Positions 4,936 to 6,351 of a DNA stretch of 6,351 nucleotides are shown one piece after another. The translations under genes and the position numbers were made by a program. The stretch comes from Actinomycetes bacterium (GTDB lineage: Bacteria; Actinomycetota; Aquicultoria; CAJVYJ01), in the NCBI GenBank assembly GCA_030597945.1, contig JAUVQW010000070.1, positions 1 through 6,351 of the forward strand. Direction: 5' to 3'. A model generated the notes under the pieces. The model worked only from the letters and a program-made list of their open reading frames with translations. It was not told the origin of the DNA and searched no databases. How positions within the stretch are numbered: position 1 is the stretch's first letter; every line of letters begins with the position of its first letter.

Positions 4936-6224
4936 ATACGATATTACTTAGAGTATTAGGGCTTGTTGCCCTTCTTCTATTCCGGGTATTTCTCTCGGCT
5001 TCGGAGATATCATTAAGCGCCGTAAATAAGATCAGGATAATTCAGAAAGCGGATGAAGGAAATAAGTCCGCTTTGCTGCTGCTCAAATTAATGGAACAGT
5101 CTAATAAATTCCTTGCCGCACTTCTATTCCTTACCTTGCTTGCCGATACAGGGGCCGCGGCTCTAGCGACGACGCTGGCTGCCAAATATCTACCATACAG
5201 TGCAGCGATCGCGACTGGGGCGGTTACGCTGGTTTTCTTCGTTTACGCTGAGATGATACCGAAGACCTTTGCGTTAAATAATACTGAACGAGTAGCTCTT
5301 TTAGTGGTAAGGCCTGTCTCGGTCCTTACGATCCTTATTTATCCTCTTACATATATTTTTATAAGGATCGCGAACGCATTTATTAGGGTATTTGGTGGCA
5401 GGACAAAAAAAGCAGGGCCTTTCCTAACTGAAGAAGAGATAAAGACCATGGTCACAGTTGGTGAGGAAGAGGGAGTTATTGAAGAAGAAGAGAAGGAGAT
5501 GATCCACTCTATTTTCGAGTTCGGGGATACCGTTGTTAGGGAAGTGATGACCCCAAGAGTGGATATTGTTGCCGTTAGGTCATCATCTTCTCTGGATGAA
5601 GTTATGGATAAGGTCATCAGGGAGGGCCACTCGCGGATACCGGTCTATGAGGACTCGCTGGATAATGTTGTCGGCTTTATATACGCAAAAGATCTTCTTA
5701 TCAAGCAGAAGCGGACAGACTTAAAAGAAGAGGAAGAAGAGAATGGATTAAAAAAGATGTTTCGTCCGGCTTACTTTATACCGGAGTCCAAAAGGGTAAG
5801 CGAATTGCTTAAAGAACTTCAGGAGAAGAAGGTACACATGGCGATCGTGTTAGATGAGTTTGGTGGAACCGCGGGCTTAGTCACTATCGAGGACCTTCTT
5901 GAAGAGATAGTCGGAGAGATCTTTGATGAATACGATCTAGAAGAAGCTCTCGTGGAACCGATAAATGAGCATAGTTATAGGATCGATGCCCGAGCCTACC
6001 TTGATGAAGTCGGCGAGATGCTTGAAGTCGAATTTCCCGAAGATGTCGGAGATACTCTGGGAGGCCTAGTCTATAATCTCGTCGGCCATATTCCATCGAT
6101 GGGTGAGAAAGTACGCTTTAGGAACTTAGATTTTTTTGTGGAAAAAGTGGTTGGAAGAAGGATTTTGAAAGTAATAGTTACCGAGGATGAGAAGGCCAAG
6201 AATGGTGCAGACGATGAAGATTGA
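4932..6224 (+). CDS. CorC/HlyC-family (CNNM/DUF21-CBS) membrane protein, probable Mg2+ transport
   Basis: This 430-residue protein has the complete hemolysin-family architecture. A DUF21/CNNM transmembrane domain covers about 1-155, with SASEISLSAVNKIRI at 22-36 and the family's (E)xxPKTFAL segment at 107-115. An acidic helical linker follows at about 166-200. The CBS pair begins at VMTPRVDIVAV (205-215) with HSRIPVYE (233-240), and its second half includes MAIVLDEFGGTAGLVTIEDL (303-322). A CorC_HlyC domain lies at about 342-417. CNNM/CorB-CorC proteins are linked to Mg2+ (and Co2+) transport, with the CBS pair binding Mg-ATP; the hemolysin label is historical and gives no reason to think of a toxin. 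In related lineages this gene often lies between ybeY and era. The TTG start is supported by a good ribosome site and a preceding in-frame stop. The C-terminus is acidic. Confidence 0.94.
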   Translation: MNTILLRVLGLVALLLFRVFLSASEISLSAVNKIRIIQKADEGNKSALLLLKLMEQSNKFLAALLFLTLLADTGAAALATTLAAKYLPYSAAIATGAVTLVFFVYAEMIPKTFALNNTERVALLVVRPVSVLTILIYPLTYIFIRIANAFIRVFGGRTKKAGPFLTEEEIKTMVTVGEEEGVIEEEEKEMIHSIFEFGDTVVREVMTPRVDIVAVRSSSSLDEVMDKVIREGHSRIPVYEDSLDNVVGFIYAKDLLIKQKRTDLKEEEEENGLKKMFRPAYFIPESKRVSELLKELQEKKVHMAIVLDEFGGTAGLVTIEDLLEEIVGEIFDEYDLEEALVEPINEHSYRIDARAYLDEVGEMLEVEFPEDVGDTLGGLVYNLVGHIPSMGEKVRFRNLDFFVEKVVGRRILKVIVTEDEKAKNGADDED

Positions 6225-6237
6225 ACGGTTATAGCCG

Positions 6238-6351
6238 ATGAGCGGAGCAATAAATGATGATTCCTATGAAATTGAGGTATTAGTCGAGAAAGCTAGGGAA
6301 GCTCAGAAGTTAGCTTATGCGCCTTATTCCAACTTTAAAGTGGGAGCCTCT
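6238..6351 (+). CDS. cdd: Cytidine deaminase, N-terminal fragment (3' end outside window)
   Basis: The 38 codons seen end in AREAQKLAYAPYSNFKVGAS, the hallmark N-terminal segment of homotetrameric cytidine deaminases, whose Phe and Asn in the SNFKVGA stretch contact the nucleoside. The enzyme deaminates cytidine and deoxycytidine to uridine and deoxyuridine in pyrimidine salvage. The zinc-binding HAE/CAE and PCxxC motifs lie beyond the window, so catalytic integrity cannot be checked. ATG 6238 is the first start after an in-frame TAG at 6232-6234; 13 bases separate it from the corC stop. No good ribosome site precedes it, and about ten residues come before the usual family beginning. The position after dgkA and corC fits the dgkA-cdd-era order of Firmicutes. 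Confidence 0.9.
   Translation, partial: MSGAINDDSYEIEVLVEKAREAQKLAYAPYSNFKVGAS

Noticed and set aside
4932..6224. Hemolysin or toxin interpretation of the CorC/HlyC-family gene
   Set aside because: The DUF21-CBS-CorC_HlyC architecture in a housekeeping operon points to Mg2+ transport; the hemolysin name is historical.
6221..6256. TTGAAC at 6221-6226 as a -35 of a cdd promoter
   Set aside because: At 17-18 bases downstream there is no TATAAT-like hexamer; the nearest A/T-rich run is about 24 bases away.

Overview
The window is a compact, ordinary-looking bacterial chromosome segment with every gene on the + strand: the end of a dnaJ-like gene, yqeY, phoH/ybeZ, pgpH, ybeY, a dgkA-PAP2 fusion, a corC/hlyC-family gene and the start of cdd. 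Gaps between genes are at most 48 bases, and no stretch over 300 bases lacks a gene. I see no RNA genes, mobile elements, CRISPR arrays, long repeats or obvious rho-independent terminators.

The content resembles the conserved dnaJ ... yqeY-phoH-pgpH-ybeY-dgkA-cdd(-era) neighbourhood of Firmicutes. Some deep-branching Actinobacteria-like lineages carry a related dnaJ-phoH-ybeY-corC order. Base composition is moderate, Shine-Dalgarno sites are purine-rich, and about half the genes start with TTG or another non-ATG codon. I would place the source as a Gram-positive-type bacterium, either a Clostridia-like Firmicute or a deep actinobacterial relative. The window alone cannot settle this.

Layout. 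Positions 1-641 hold the DnaJ C-terminus and YqeY, 14 bases apart. The short gap at 642-689 carries a convincing extended -10 promoter, so a second transcription unit probably begins there. It runs phoH, pgpH, ybeY, dgkA-PAP2, corC and cdd. The pgpH/ybeY genes overlap, ybeY/dgkA are 1 base apart, and dgkA/corC are 22 bases apart.

Functions. PhoH/YbeZ (a P-loop ATPase) and YbeY (a zinc endoribonuclease) are known partners in rRNA maturation and ribosome quality control. PgpH is a membrane HD hydrolase that degrades cyclic di-AMP. The DgkA-PAP2 fusion probably interconverts undecaprenol and its phosphates, the lipid carrier of wall synthesis. CorC/CNNM is a membrane protein linked to Mg2+ transport. 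Cdd is pyrimidine salvage. The segment is therefore housekeeping: ribosome maturation, second-messenger turnover and envelope lipid recycling, probably co-transcribed.

I did not find an undescribed system. The points most worth checking are the phoH promoter, the ybeY start (a CTG may restore a conserved first strand) with the matching pgpH tail, glutamines at two active-site-related positions of the DgkA-PAP2 fusion, and a 9-codon mini-ORF that joins the dgkA stop to the corC start by 4-base overlaps at both ends.
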